From the NCBI GenBank assembly GCA_963693305.1, contig OY855907.1:34887801-34951800 (forward strand): a DNA stretch of 64,000 nt, in the 5' to 3' direction. Under the pieces are notes generated by a model. The model searched no databases. It was given only the letters and a program-made list of their open reading frames with translations, and was not told where the DNA came from. The position numbers and the translations under genes were made by a program. This document shows positions 10,443 through 21,640 of this stretch, one piece after another; within the stretch, counting starts at the first letter, position 1, and each line of letters starts with the position of its first letter. The stretch comes from Meandrina meandrites. Its lineage: Eukaryota > Cnidaria > Anthozoa > Scleractinia > Meandrinidae.

Positions 10443-13439
10443 ATGTTACAGCGATCACGAGCAAGGACTGAGAATGATTACTACACAGGACAAAATTCTG
10501 GAATTTACGATGAGCCGAGTTTTTTGTACGCGAACCCGGCAAACGATCTGGGATTCAGCAGCTTGGATGTGGCTGCTTTTACAAAAAACAGCAGTGTTTA
10601 CAAAAATCAATCTCCAAACGCACGTGCAGAGCTCAAGAGAGATGTCTCTCTTGAGCCAATGTCCTTCATGGAACGTGGAGAAGAAGGCAGGAAACCTTAC
10701 GGGGCTTACAGGTCATTATCGCGACGCATGAGATGTCTCGTGGCTTTGAATGCAGTTCTGTTGGTTCTAACCATAAATTGCCTTGTCCTGACGAGTTTTC
10801 TATACTATAAAGTATTGGCTATGAATGAAGGAGAGAGATGCAAAGGATGTGACAGTCATTCGACTGTTACCGGTAAGTGGATATAATTGATTTAACGAAC
10901 GGCATCCAGCTGCCGTCTCGACTTGAGGCGATGCAGTTAGAGGCCAAGTAGAGAAAAGCGCCATTGAATTCCGAATCGAGAAGTCCAGAAGTTTGCGCGT
11001 CGTGGCGTGTTCTTAGCCGCGAAAACAATCAACATTCCTATCAGAAGTTCCTCTCTTTGCCAAGCTCGTCAAATATTGATGACCACTTGAAAAAATGCTG
11101 GGTGGTAAATCTGCGATTGACTTTATCCCACACAGGAGTCGTGGCAATGTTTAAGTGGCCTTATTCTAGGTGAATAAATCTGCGCTAAGGTTGTAAGGGG
11201 GACTTAGAAACCCTGAACGAGCTGGTTATCCGGAAGTTATGTTATAAAAAGAGATAAGCAAAACATACGTTCAACATTTCCACCAACATATTAGACTTCT
11301 TATTCATTCCTGCTTTCTCCCTTAACGGTTTTTAAATACATGCAATGCTTTTGTGTCGGATATCACCCTTCTGCGGGCAAATACGTTTCTGTACAAGGTT
11401 TTGATAGACCATTTAAATATCGCTTCCAGTTAATGCAGTGTATGAACAGAACACGAAATACAGTTTAGAACAGCACAAATTCGCACACACCGTCGCACAC
11501 ACCTTTGTTATTGTTTATACATACGGGAAGTTTGGTATCAAGTTTAAAATCTACTTTCTAATCTGCGTACATTCTACGCATAACTGAATCTTAGCTATTG
11601 GCGTTCTTCAAATCTCTTACATGTTCAATATGATCGCTACTGGCATGGAGTTCTAAGCGTTTTACTGTTAAAGAATCCCTGTAAATCCACCGTTGAAGAG
11701 CATCAGTAAGTTATAAATTCTTTTTAGAGCTTCGTTGCGCACCGAACGACCGACAGAGCAGAAACGGAAACGAAAATTATGATTTAAAAAAATCCAAAAA
11801 TAATGTGACCATCTGGATGCATTAATCAAGGCTGGCCATCAATGTTCCGCATAATATTTTCACGGTATCGTGCGGAAGGATTTCTATTCGACACTCAGAG
11901 TTTCTCTATTTACAGGGCTCAGAAACTGTAGGCGGAAATTGGATTTAACTTACTTATCTGTCCGAGAAGGAAAACTGATTTGACTAAAAACTGTTATTAA
12001 TCTGTCCGGCCTTTTATCCTGCCATCTGGCCGGAAAGCAAAGCCGTCTTGAAAACTACTCCAGACATGATAATTGGATCGTCCAGCCTGTTAAACCGATA
12101 CTGCGGAACACAAACATGAACAAAAAAACAATCGAAACCAAAAACAAAACAAACCAAGAAAAGTGAAAAAACAAACAAGCAAACATATAAAAAGACGACA
12201 AATTTGTTAACGCAGATTGCAGTGAAGCTTAGCTTTTCCTCTCCCGAGGCTTTCTTTTGGTTTTTCGCACAAAGAGATCCTTAACATTACCGGTGGGAGA
12301 AGGGTCGTAATTTCCTTATTAATATCATGCGTGACAAATTCCTCCAAAATCTTGGCGCGAAATTTTAGTTTTAATTTATAATTTCACATGTGAAATTACA
12401 AAATTGCCAGGGCAAGGTTTCATCATCTCTCGGTGACAAGATGGTGTCCAGATTTAAAGATGTTCCTAAAGCTTAAACTTTATACATTTTCGCTTTAATT
12501 TCATCTTAGCCAGTTTGCTTTGGCCATGTAAAAATCCTTCGAGATAGTTTACACTTCAAAACGTCAAAACGATTTCAAAACACGAAGCTAATTACATAAA
12601 TGACATCGAGCCGGATTGATAAGTGTTGCACGGGCGCCGTGCATTCACGACGTACTGTTAGCCAATAATGTAAGCAATATTCGACAGTTGACTCAACTTT
12701 AAAACATTTTATAGACAGCAAAAACGGGTTCTGATGCCTGTTTTCAAAAAAAAAATCCGAAGATTGCGAACTTTAGCCAAAAAGTTAGCCTGCGAACGAC
12801 AGCCGGAAATACGTCTGCGTTGGGCGAGGGAACTTATTAGAATTTCGACAAAAAGTGCGTGAATTTTTTTCCTTATTTCACTCGTCGCCATTTAATTACC
12901 CATACTTTCTCTTGTGTACAACGTAACTTTATACACGTAAATTGACCTCTGTTGACTCTGGTTGTTCGGATGACACACTCCCATCGATCAACAATTGCAA
13001 GAGTTGCTCCCCCCCCCCCCCCCCCCCCCCCCCCCGGCCCCTCTCCCAGAGCATAAATCGAGGTTGACAAGGCACCTACCGTACATCTTCTGATCTCTTC
13101 TTGGTCCGTTGCTTAAATAAGTTTTGGGATTATAGTCCTTCCTCCAAAAATTGCAATGGCGGGGCACATTAAATGAATGACGACGTTTTGAAAAAAAAAT
13201 AACAAGAAGAAGTCGGAAACAGTCAGGGGAAAAGAAGCTGGCTTCTGCCAGTCAACATTTATTGTTTATTTACCTACTAGAAGATGGTTTTCAATGTTCT
13301 ATAAGAAAATAATGCACGCTTGAGGTCTAGAAAAGCTGCTAGTGGCAGCTGCTTTTCTAGACCTCAAAAGTGCACTATTTTCTTATAGGACATAGGAAAA
13401 CCATCTTCTAGTGGGTTTAGAATATAGCATAGAAATGCA

Positions 13440-13470
<31 letters not shown>

Positions 13471-16400
13471 CACTTTTGCACGCGCGTGCTGATCTGAATG
13501 AACAAACGCTACGCCAGGAAAGCAATCAAATCAATTTTAATGCTGTTTTCCAGTCGAAAGTGAATTTCTATATCGCTGTACTTACCTTGAAAACCTTTGC
13601 AGCCCATTTTGTGTTTGCTTTTGTGCTCTTAGAGTACGATTCCGTAACAATTTTGTTCAAATCAGTGTCTTGCAAGTTTGGAAAGCGGCCGCCTTCCTGG
13701 CACTCACTGCTCAACAACTCGCCCACGTCTTCATCTTCCCAGTCACGGAAACTTAATTCAGGTGAACGGTTTTTAGCGGCCATAATTAAAGAAATAAAAG
13801 TTACAACTTTCAGAACTTTAAAAGATTGTTGCCGCCATGTTTTTTAATTCGTAACGCAGCAAAAAGTTGCATCCGGGGTACCGGAATTCTATAGTTTTTA
13901 GCTATGTTCTATAAAAAAATAATGCCCGCTAGAATTCCATTGCCTGTATACAGCGGCTATATTCTAATCAGTATTACATTTAACTCTCGAAACACGAAAC
14001 AGAGATTAAAAGCACTCTGGTCTTTATATAATTTAACGGAACGCTTCAACCGTAATATCGCCCAAAGACCTTTATGTAGAGTATACATTCATCGGGTATG
14101 GTAAGGTACCAAACAGTGTGTTTGACCTTGTGTTCCAGGTGTTCCAACAGTGATGCCCCGTGAAGAGTGGACAAATCTCTCTAAAAGTGTACAAAGCCTG
14201 AAGAGGAACTTTTCGTCTCTGGAGGAAGTCACCGCTGCAATAAACAGGGTAAGTAGATATCGGAGATAAAGCTGTAGTGAGCCTGTGGGTGTAAACTTCA
14301 TCTTTCCAATATTCATTCATTCATTCATTCATTCATTCATTCATTCATTCATTCATTCATTCATTCATTCATTCATTCATTCATTCATTCATTCATTCAT
14401 TCATTCATTCATTCATTCATTCATTCATTCATTCATTCGTAGATTGGCTGAATAGTTGGTTGGCGAGTGGGTGGGTGTTTTGGTTGGTTAGTTGGTTTGC
14501 TTGCTTGTTCAACCACTCAATACTTGTAAAATTATATGCAAGTACTACACGAACGTGTAAGTGAATTATGCGTACTTGACCTGCTACTTTATGTTTAAGT
14601 TTTGTGACTACGCATGCTCGCATTCTGTGAGGCGGCTGTGAGAATTATATTTCTACGCGCATGCCTAATCGCTTTCATGTCTTGAAACGAAGTTTAACTG
14701 CAGGTTATTCCACGAATTTTATTTCCAGGAAAAAAAACTACTGCAAGAGTCTGTGAAGAAGATTACAATGAATCTGACGAAGCTGAGAGAGGAAATCGAG
14801 CGAACACAACAAGAGTTAATTAACAATGCAAGTTTTTATTTTTATGTTTTGTAGATACATTATTTCAAATTTTAATAAAATACTTGCGCTCATTTAAAAC
14901 GTGTTCATATTTATAAAGGGGCTCCGCCAACATCTTTGCCCCCGTTTTTATGTCGTAGGATTTAGACGATTTAGAATTTACGAAACTCGCTCAAGACGTT
15001 AATTAACGAGTATCAGTAAAATAAGTAAGCAAATTACAAACTTTAGCCTCCGAAAAGAGTGAAAATCGTCAATGCGCGAAAATAACGGAATTAAACTCTC
15101 GCATTAAACTCTTGTTATCATACTTGAAATACCGTTTCGGTGTTTAATAATAGTTGCATAGTTGCATTTTTTTTTTTTGGTGCGCGTGGATTCAATCTTC
15201 TCAATTGTAGCTGATATATTATATTTTTTCTTTTGCAGAAACAAGCTATAGCTGCCCTTAATTCAACCGCTTTGAAGCAAGATGATTTTTTAAATTTATG
15301 GCGCACATTAAATTCTACTGATACGGACCTTCGTGACGTCAAAGAACAGGTACACAGACCTTACTGGACCCTCTGGCGGAGGCTCAGGAGTGGAGGACTG
15401 GGAAGGGCGCTAGTGTTTCCTTCTCAGTTCTTAATGGCCGATGTTGCTATTATGTTCCTCGGTGACATATTCAGTAACATGTAACCAAGATATTCCAGGG
15501 GGGCCTCCGTTCTGTTTAAACATCTTTCAACATTAAAGTTTTTTTTTTTCTGAAAATCCTAAAAAAATAATACAATTTGTCGGCACACTAAGAGATCGCT
15601 AAAGGAGACAAATTCACCAATCATCAGTTACATAAGGCGAGTTCAAAGACTTCAAATAAATGTTTACCTTAATAAATTCCAGAGGCGTTTAATTCAAATT
15701 GAACCTTGTGGATGTGGCGTTTCTTTGAACCTGGGGTTTACTCACGGCCCGGCGCTTAATGCAAAAAAGAGAATATGGTGCCCAGAACTTTGAAATTTTA
15801 ATTAATTATTAATTCCTATTTTTGTTTATCTTGCAGGTGATCAACATGAGTAAGACCGCACCTCCGAGAGGACCTCCTGGATATAATGGTACCCAGGGTC
15901 CCGTCGGTAGTCCTGGACGTCCTGGACCGCGAGGTTCACCAGGCCCTGGAAACAACCTAACGCTTTGCCGCTACAAAAAAGCACAAAGCCCTTCGGCAGC
16001 GTCCGACAGATACGCAACAGCTACGGTAACGGTGACAGAGCAAATGGTAGGTTAACTTAAAATCCTAAAATCCTAGTCCTGTTTATGAGTGCAGGCGGCT
16101 GGCTTCATTACAAAAAACGGTCCAAAAAATTAAAAGTCGTCGTTTCCATAAGCGAGGGCTGATACCTCACAGACGGGACTTCGGTTTGCCAACGTAACGA
16201 CACAACAACCTCGTTTCCAGTATCTTTTCAACACTGTGAAGATCCTGGAAACCATGCAAGGTGACAGAACGTTAGAGCATTCAGAGAAGCATTCCAGTGA
16301 GTCTGAGCAATCATTTGTACATGGCACCCCTAAGTCATCGTATAAGCTAAAAAAAAATACAAAAAAAAATAGAAATCAATTCTGTTTGATCAGAGAGGCT

Positions 16401-16780
16401 TTACTTTCACAATATATCCCTCATCAGATTCAAAGAAGTCGTTTCTTGCCCAACCCCCACCCATTCCCACCACCAAAGGGGATATGATCTCTTCCTCCGA
16501 AAAAAACCCTTACGGAGTTGACTTTTATAAACCCAGAGAAAACACTTGCTCCTGTAAAAACCTTAAGTGAAAACCTGATGTCTATTTGTTTTGTCACCAG
16601 GGCTCGCGAATCATCGCAGTTCACTGTGATACAAACGACGCTAAAGTAACTCAGCTGACAGGTCCCACTGGTTTAAATCCCAGACAACAATACAAGTGTG
16701 AGTGTAAGGATACCCTGAACAGCGGGGACGGCAATATGTATTGTTTCATTCATTACTGGGAATGCCCTGTAGATACATAA
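10443..16780 (+). CDS. Type II transmembrane protein with coiled-coil stalk, short collagen helix and Cys-rich C-terminus
   Basis: Six exons join in frame to 379 residues: 10443-10872, 14139-14248, 14729-14827, 15239-15349, 15837-16046, 16601-16780. Residues 1-95 are cytoplasmic, Tyr- and Ser-rich (IYDEPSFLY). Residues about 96-125 hold one membrane helix (CLVALNAVLLVLTINCLVL) after a basic RRMR. A CKGC motif follows outside. Exons 2-4 encode a heptad-like, charged stalk with N-glycosylation sites. Exon 5 carries nine uninterrupted Gly-X-Y triplets (GPPGYNGTQGPVGSPGRPG and on). Exons 5-6 end in a small domain with six cysteines (KCECKD, MYCFIHYWEC). The layout resembles membrane collagens and scavenger-receptor-like trimers: the coiled coil should start a trimer and the collagen helix hold it. 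The C-terminal domain was not recognised, so ligand and role (matrix, skeleton, recognition) are open. Intron 3 appears to start with GC instead of GT. Confidence 0.8.
13273..13415. mobile_element. Palindromic MITE (143 bp) in intron 1 of the collagen-like gene
   Basis: Nearly the whole element folds on itself. CCTACTAGAAGATGGTTTTC on the left pairs with GAAAACCATCTTCTAGTGGG on the right, and the inner arms contain TATAAGAAAATA and GAGGTCTAGAAAAGC. It is flanked by TTTA on both sides (13269-13272 and 13416-13419), a likely target duplication. A partial relative (ATGTTCTATAAAAAAATAATGC) lies near 13903. Confidence 0.85.
13441..13467. repeat. (AAT)n microsatellite
   Basis: ATAATAATAATAATAATAATAATAA, directly beside the MITE at 13273-13415. 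Confidence 0.9.
13586..13783 (-). pseudogene. Lone first exon resembling KIAA1958/QRICH1-like (Crypton recombinase-derived) proteins
   Basis: On the minus strand an ATG at 13783 opens a frame of 66 codons ending exactly at AAG|GTAAG (13586). The last part reads LNKIVTESYSKSTKANTKW, then AAKVFK. A Leu-x-x-hydrophobic stretch followed by an S/T-K-x-x-T-K-x-A-x-x-x-F helix is the usual N-terminus of the DUF3504/KIAA1958-like proteins abundant in cnidarians and derived from Crypton tyrosine-recombinase transposons. No further exon was found at lower coordinates, where a MITE sits, so this is probably a stranded fragment inside intron 1 of the plus-strand collagen-like gene. Family assignment rests on about 30 residues. 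Confidence 0.4.
14311..14438. repeat. (ATTC)n microsatellite, 32 units
   Basis: 128 bases of perfect ATTC repeat in intron 2 of the collagen-like gene, 60 bases after a splice donor. Confidence 0.97.
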
Positions 16781-19700
16781 AGGAGGTTCACCATAAATGT
16801 CGAGCTCTTTGCTGGTACGGTGCTCTTGATAGTGGATTGAGAATGTGGTGGTCGTGTGGTGTGTGGTAAGAGGGGGGTGAGTGCTTGGTAGTACTTAAGA
16901 GATCCACTGCAGGAAAAAAAGATGGCGGTGTATATTTTATCACAATGCCTTGCGAACCTAACACAGTGACGTAGATAGACCTATTTTTGTGAGAATCGTC
17001 CTTATACTAACAACACTGCGTTTGCTGTAACCTTTCCTGTGTGTCTTTTAGAGCGTTTTAAGGGCTTCTGTATATTAATTAAGAATTATCGTAAAGTGTA
17101 CCTGTTGCCATCTTATTTCCTGCGAAGGATTGCTTTTTAATGAATGCGTAAATGCTCTATTATATTAAGAATCCATTGAGTCTGACTATATCCAATACAA
17201 AGGCAAGGCACACACATTTTTTGTCTCATTATTCGTCTTAGTTTCCTGAAGCTATATTTTTTTTTTCAATAATTTTAGTGACTTAAATTACAGACATACA
17301 GGGAGCAAGTAAAGAAACAAGAACGACACAATGTTTAGGCGTAATATAGAGCTCGGTTTAACTCAACATTCTCAGGTCCAGCCCTTACCAAACACAACAA
17401 TGTCAAACATAAGGTGTTCAATTGGAGAGACTCAATCAGTGTTGCATATAGTTTTCTCTTGATTGACACATAAACTTGCCTTTGTCCAAAAAAAAAAACA
17501 TACCCCCACCCCCTCCAAAGAGGTCTTAACTGTGGAAAGAAATAAAGCCTCCAGGGAATACTGAATAGAACAGTAGTTTATGGCAGCACTCACCTCCAAT
17601 TTTACACTTCCTCGTAATAAATAATTCCGAAAATCACTATACCCTGAGACCAGAGCGAGGTTTTCTTTCATCTCCGACTTTAAGAAACAAAGATCAGGGG
17701 CACCCAATTGATCACTTCAGTAAATATCTGTTAGGAAGGCCTGTTATCCAGGGATCCCCTCAGACTTTCTTTAGCGCAATGCCACCTAGAACGTTCGTGA
17801 TATTTGTAATTATAGTGCCTCCTGTTTTCGGAGATTCCTTTCCTAAAAAAATATACATGTAGAAAGTTCTGGCCCGGCCTGCCTTTTTCGCTTCAGTAAA
17901 ATAACTAAGAAAGAAAACCGCTGGAAACAGGCGAACTGCAAGTGCCTTGACAAATGCTTGCCATATTTATTTTTAACGATTGCTATACAAAGCAAATATA
18001 CGACAACGGTTTAAAATGACCCACGCTATTAATGACAAATGTATTGACTACCTTATTTAGCTTAGTGTCCAAAAAAAAAGGTTTCATAAAATAAACTGTA
18101 CATATCTTTCTGCCTTCTAAATGCCGAGTAGTTTATGATCTACACCGAATACAATCCACTTTCTGCTTCAAATATTTATGCATGTATTATCAATTACGAT
18201 TCCTTTGATATACCAGGAAGGGTATGAATGGCTGCTTTAATAGTGAAGATGTATAATCCGTCTAGACATTCGTGGGCAAGATTTTCTTGTGCTTTCACGT
18301 TGTGCCCATGAGTACAAAGACGGACACAAGAAGGTTATCCGACAAGATGTACCGCCTGCTTTCTGCGTCTTAAACAAACGCTCTAATTAAAATAATAAAA
18401 AAAAGAAACTAAGGCCCAGATTAAAGACGTTAAATGCCACACTTTCCATTGTTGAACTCAAGTGTATGAAAAGTGCGACCGGTTTAATCTGGTTGAATTC
18501 GACTGATTAAATTAAAATTCGCTCGTTGACCTCAACCGTGTATTACGTTCTACTCATGAAAAGTACGCCATTTAACCCGGACCTCAGAGCATAGGGGTAC
18601 ACGTCTGATACACTCATGGAAGGACTAAACCCATATTTAAATAAACCGCAAACACATAATTCGTCTAGACGGATTACACATCCCTTGTATATATATAAAA
18701 AAAATCGAATGATTGAAATATGTAATGTTGTAGAAGTTAGTGAATTTGTACTGGCTTAGTGTTCATCGTCGTATGAATAAAGTTTCATTGTATTTTTAGC
18801 AATAGGTAGCCATTGTTGTTTTATTCATCCATTCATCCGCCCGTATGTCCGTGATTCGTCTCTCTATCCGTCTACCCATCCATTCGTCCGTGCGTGCGCT
18901 TCCTTTCGTGCGCGCGCGCGTGCGTGCGTGCGTGCGTGCGTTCGTTCGTTCGTTCGTTCGTTCGTTCGTTCGTTCGTTCGTTCGTTCGTTCGTTCGTTCG
19001 TTCGTTCGTTCGTCCGTCCGTCCGTCCGTCCGTACGTTTGCCCATTTTCTCTCCCCTACACTGTAGATTAGTACTACTACTCGAAATATTGGCCATTAAA
19101 AAGCCTGCTTATCTTCATTTCCGTCATACTAGGTTTGCAAATTTTAAAATTTATTTTTTTTCTAGCTCACAAGTGCCGGCAATTCTCCGGATTTTTCGAG
19201 CATGAGGTGGCTATGACTGTGGATACTAGTCCATCACTTGTATCAAGCTGAACTGAACGTTCTTTTTTTTTAATTTTATTGGTGACAAGATTGAAAAATT
19301 TCGCTGTTAAACCGAACGTGCTGTCCACTTTGTTACATCTGATTCTGCTTTCCTGCCTATTATAATGGCCATCAAGCCGGCGCGTCTCCTGTTTGCGTAG
19401 CGTGAAGTGACCAGGAGTATTTTCTGCTTTCCCATATAATAACCCTGGTGGGATGCTTGTTCATCGCAGCATATCAAAATCGCCGGTATCCATTTTGCTT
19501 CATATATATACAACTAGGCGAAGAGAGCCACTGTGACAGTAAGCTGAGTAAGTGTCCCCAACAACCAACGGCAACGAAGTCAAGTTGTTGCTGAAACGCT
19601 CACCACACCCGAGTTTGTAGACTTTCAATAAAGTCCTTCGTCTTTGTTATGGCGCGCGACTTCGTCGCTCGCTAGGCCGCTTCGCTCGCTCGTGAGGTCG

Positions 19701-19900
19701 ACTTGTAGCAAGTCTACCGAGTTTGTTTTGTCATTAAACATTGCCGTCAAATGGAGAAGAAGATCTTGCAATTCATCCTAACACGTAAGTTGCCAACAAT
19801 GGGAAAACATTTTATAAATGGCTGAACATTTTATTGTGGTAATAAATCGATTATTTTTCAGCTATGGTTCATCTATCTTTTTTTTTTTAGTATTAGTTCT
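16781..19900. other. 3' flank of collagen-like gene and intergenic DNA
   Basis: No exon was seen. AATAAA occurs near 17540 and at 18776-18781 (GAATAAAGTTTCATTG, followed by GTTGTTTTATT). Either could end the collagen-like transcript. A TTCG microsatellite follows. The 17432-17707 minus frame and others are shadows with no family resemblance. Confidence 0.4.
18910..19034. repeat. (CGTG)n-(TTCG)n-(TCCG)n compound microsatellite
   Basis: A CG-rich tetranucleotide tract changes from CGTG to TTCG to TCCG units. The register is unbroken, so the three blocks probably arose by point change and expansion of one array. The open frames of Ser-Phe-Val-Arg repeats (plus) and Arg-Thr-Asn-Glu repeats (minus) are artefacts. 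Confidence 0.95.
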
Positions 19901-20117
19901 CAACCTCGTTCCCAGGGTCTCTCTCTCCCCGCCCCCAAGAGCGAGAGAAGAGAGACCCTGGTTTGGTCTGGTCACGTGTCTGCTAGATTCTAGCAGATTA
20001 TTTACAAATAAACAACATGGGGGAGGGGCAGATAAGTGTTGTGTTTGTCACTACTGAGTATAGGGGAGAGCGGAAAGTGTTGGGGGCGGGGAGAGAGAGA
20101 CCCTGGGAACGAGGTTG
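19901..20117. mobile_element. MITE (217 bp) with CAACCTCGTTCCCAGGG ends and perfect 9-bp target duplication
   Basis: The left end CAACCTCGTTCCCAGGGTCT, continuing into CTCTCTCCCCGCCCCC, mirrors the right end GGGGGCGGGGAGAGAGAGAC through CCTGGGAACGAGGTTG. The 9-mer ATTAGTTCT stands directly outside both ends (19892-19900 and 20118-20126). A 9-bp duplication points to the Mutator/MULE group. No transposase is present. Confidence 0.92.
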
Positions 20118-20219
20118 ATTAGTTCTATTTCTTACGAGTTGTATTTGCTTGTTGGGTATTCATGAGTAGTTTTATTTTGCTTTTTGTCCTCAGTAATGGG
20201 TTGATGAACACCGCATTGT

Positions 20220-20640
20220 GGCCCTATCAGGGGTTATCAGGGTACGGGATATTTAGGTAAAAAATTATTGGGATATAGGATATTTTTGGGGAAAAATTAA
20301 CAGGAAACGGGATAAAGCAAGAGATTCGGAGATATCGAACATAATATTTGGGGATACAAACCACCGGAATTAACGTGATACTAGCCTGTAGAACAGGCGG
20401 TTTATTTACCCGCAAACAAACTAGCTAAATAAACTGCCTGTTCTGCAGGCTAACGGGATACGGGATATTAAGGCAAAAAATAATGGGAAAACGTAAATGA
20501 TCTAATAAACGCCCACTCTCAAATAAACGCCTCGTATCTGTCTAATAAGCGCCTTCTTGAGGTACACAGTTTGTTTTAGACGCTCCCCGCTAATAAACGC
20601 CCCGTGTCTAATAGACGCACCCCCCCCCCCCCCCCAAACA
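20220..20640. repeat. GGGATAT-rich and AATAAACGCC-rich dispersed repeats
   Basis: From 20220 the motif ACGGGATATT-AGG-AAAAAATTA occurs several times in slightly altered form. From about 20495, TAATAAACGCC-like units (TAAACGCCCACTC, ATAAACGCCTCG, TAATAAGCGCC, TAATAAACGCCCC) end in a C14 run. No gene is present. Confidence 0.6.
20382..20452. mobile_element. 71-bp hairpin insertion in GGGATAT repeat
   Basis: TAGCCTGTAGAACAGGCGG and the following TTTATTT are mirrored by AAATAAACTGCCTGTTCTGC and AGGCTA, two mismatches. It splits the GGGATAT repeat series, so it is a small insertion. Confidence 0.75.
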
Positions 20641-21256
20641 ATCGCCTCAACCATCGAAGAAGGCAACAATGCCAACATGGCGAGACCCGATGTCGATGAA
20701 GATATCGATGTCAAACTATGAACGACATAAGCGACATCTAGTCACAAACTCTGTTTTCTATCTTACCATGCTGTTTTGTCGAACCTTAAAGTGAAATAAA
20801 CGGAAAATACCGCAATTTCAAAGTAAGCCTGTATAGCTGACGGATTCGATGACACGATGGCAAAAAAAGAGGTAATAACAAGCGGAATGACCGTGGAAAC
20901 AACGACACGGCTTTGAACTGGTTCAAATTGCAGATTAAAATGTGTGATAAAATAAGGCTGTTTCAAGATGCTGTCAAAACGACAAGAAGCAGCTTAAAAT
21001 GGTCGTAAAAAGTGAAGGATGGGTTTTTATACTGACTATCGTCGACCAAAACGCAAATAAAACGTATCCCGCAGGTTTATAGAATACCGCAATACTGTAC
21101 CGCTTATTTGTTCTGGATTAATTTCCTTAAAATGGTTAACATCTTTCCCTTCCATTGTTTTCATTGATGTCGTTAATATTCCACAAAAAGCAGTAGGGTG
21201 CGTGTACTGATTGATCTTGAATGAGCGATGTTTGCGCGAATTCTCCCAGTTTTAAT

Positions 21257-21364
21257 TACCCTGGGTGCCAGAGGGTTTTTTCGTTGTTGTTGCTTGTGGC
21301 GACAGAGAGCGATACTGAGCCGCGATCGAACGCAGACAAAAAAAACCCTCTGGCACCCAGGGTA
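21257..21364. mobile_element. MITE (108 bp) with 25-bp perfect terminal inverted repeats
   Basis: TACCCTGGGTGCCAGAGGGT plus TTTTT on the left is exactly mirrored by AAAAA plus ACCCTCTGGCACCCAGGGTA on the right. TA at each end is compatible with a TA target duplication (Tc1/mariner type). It lies about 280 bases upstream of the SLC6 start codon, within or near its promoter or 5' untranslated region. Confidence 0.9.
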
Positions 21365-21640
21365 CGCTTCGACCCGTATCCAGGAAATTATAAAGACCAA
21401 AGTGACTGCCAGCGGGGTGTACACTGCCATATTGTATATCCATATTGTACCCCCTGCCATCTACATAGACATTGTGTGCACCACTGTGCACACGTACCTA
21501 CACAAACACCTTGTCAGCGATTGGTGAACTTGACTACGGGGTAATATTATATGCGGTTATGCAAATCTGGCATTATTCCAAACAGGAGTTGTCCGCCGTT
21601 GTAGACACGAGGTAGTCGGAAAGGCAAAGCTGCAACGAAT

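Noticed and set aside
18845..19205. Ser-Phe-Val-Arg and Arg-Thr-Asn-Glu repeat proteins
   Set aside because: Artefact of the TTCG/CGTG microsatellite; no sequence beyond the repeat supports a gene.
21173..21544. Several open frames of about 80-107 codons upstream of the SLC6 gene
   Set aside because: They overlap on both strands across a palindromic MITE, which explains the mirrored PLAPRV and GTQG-like motifs.
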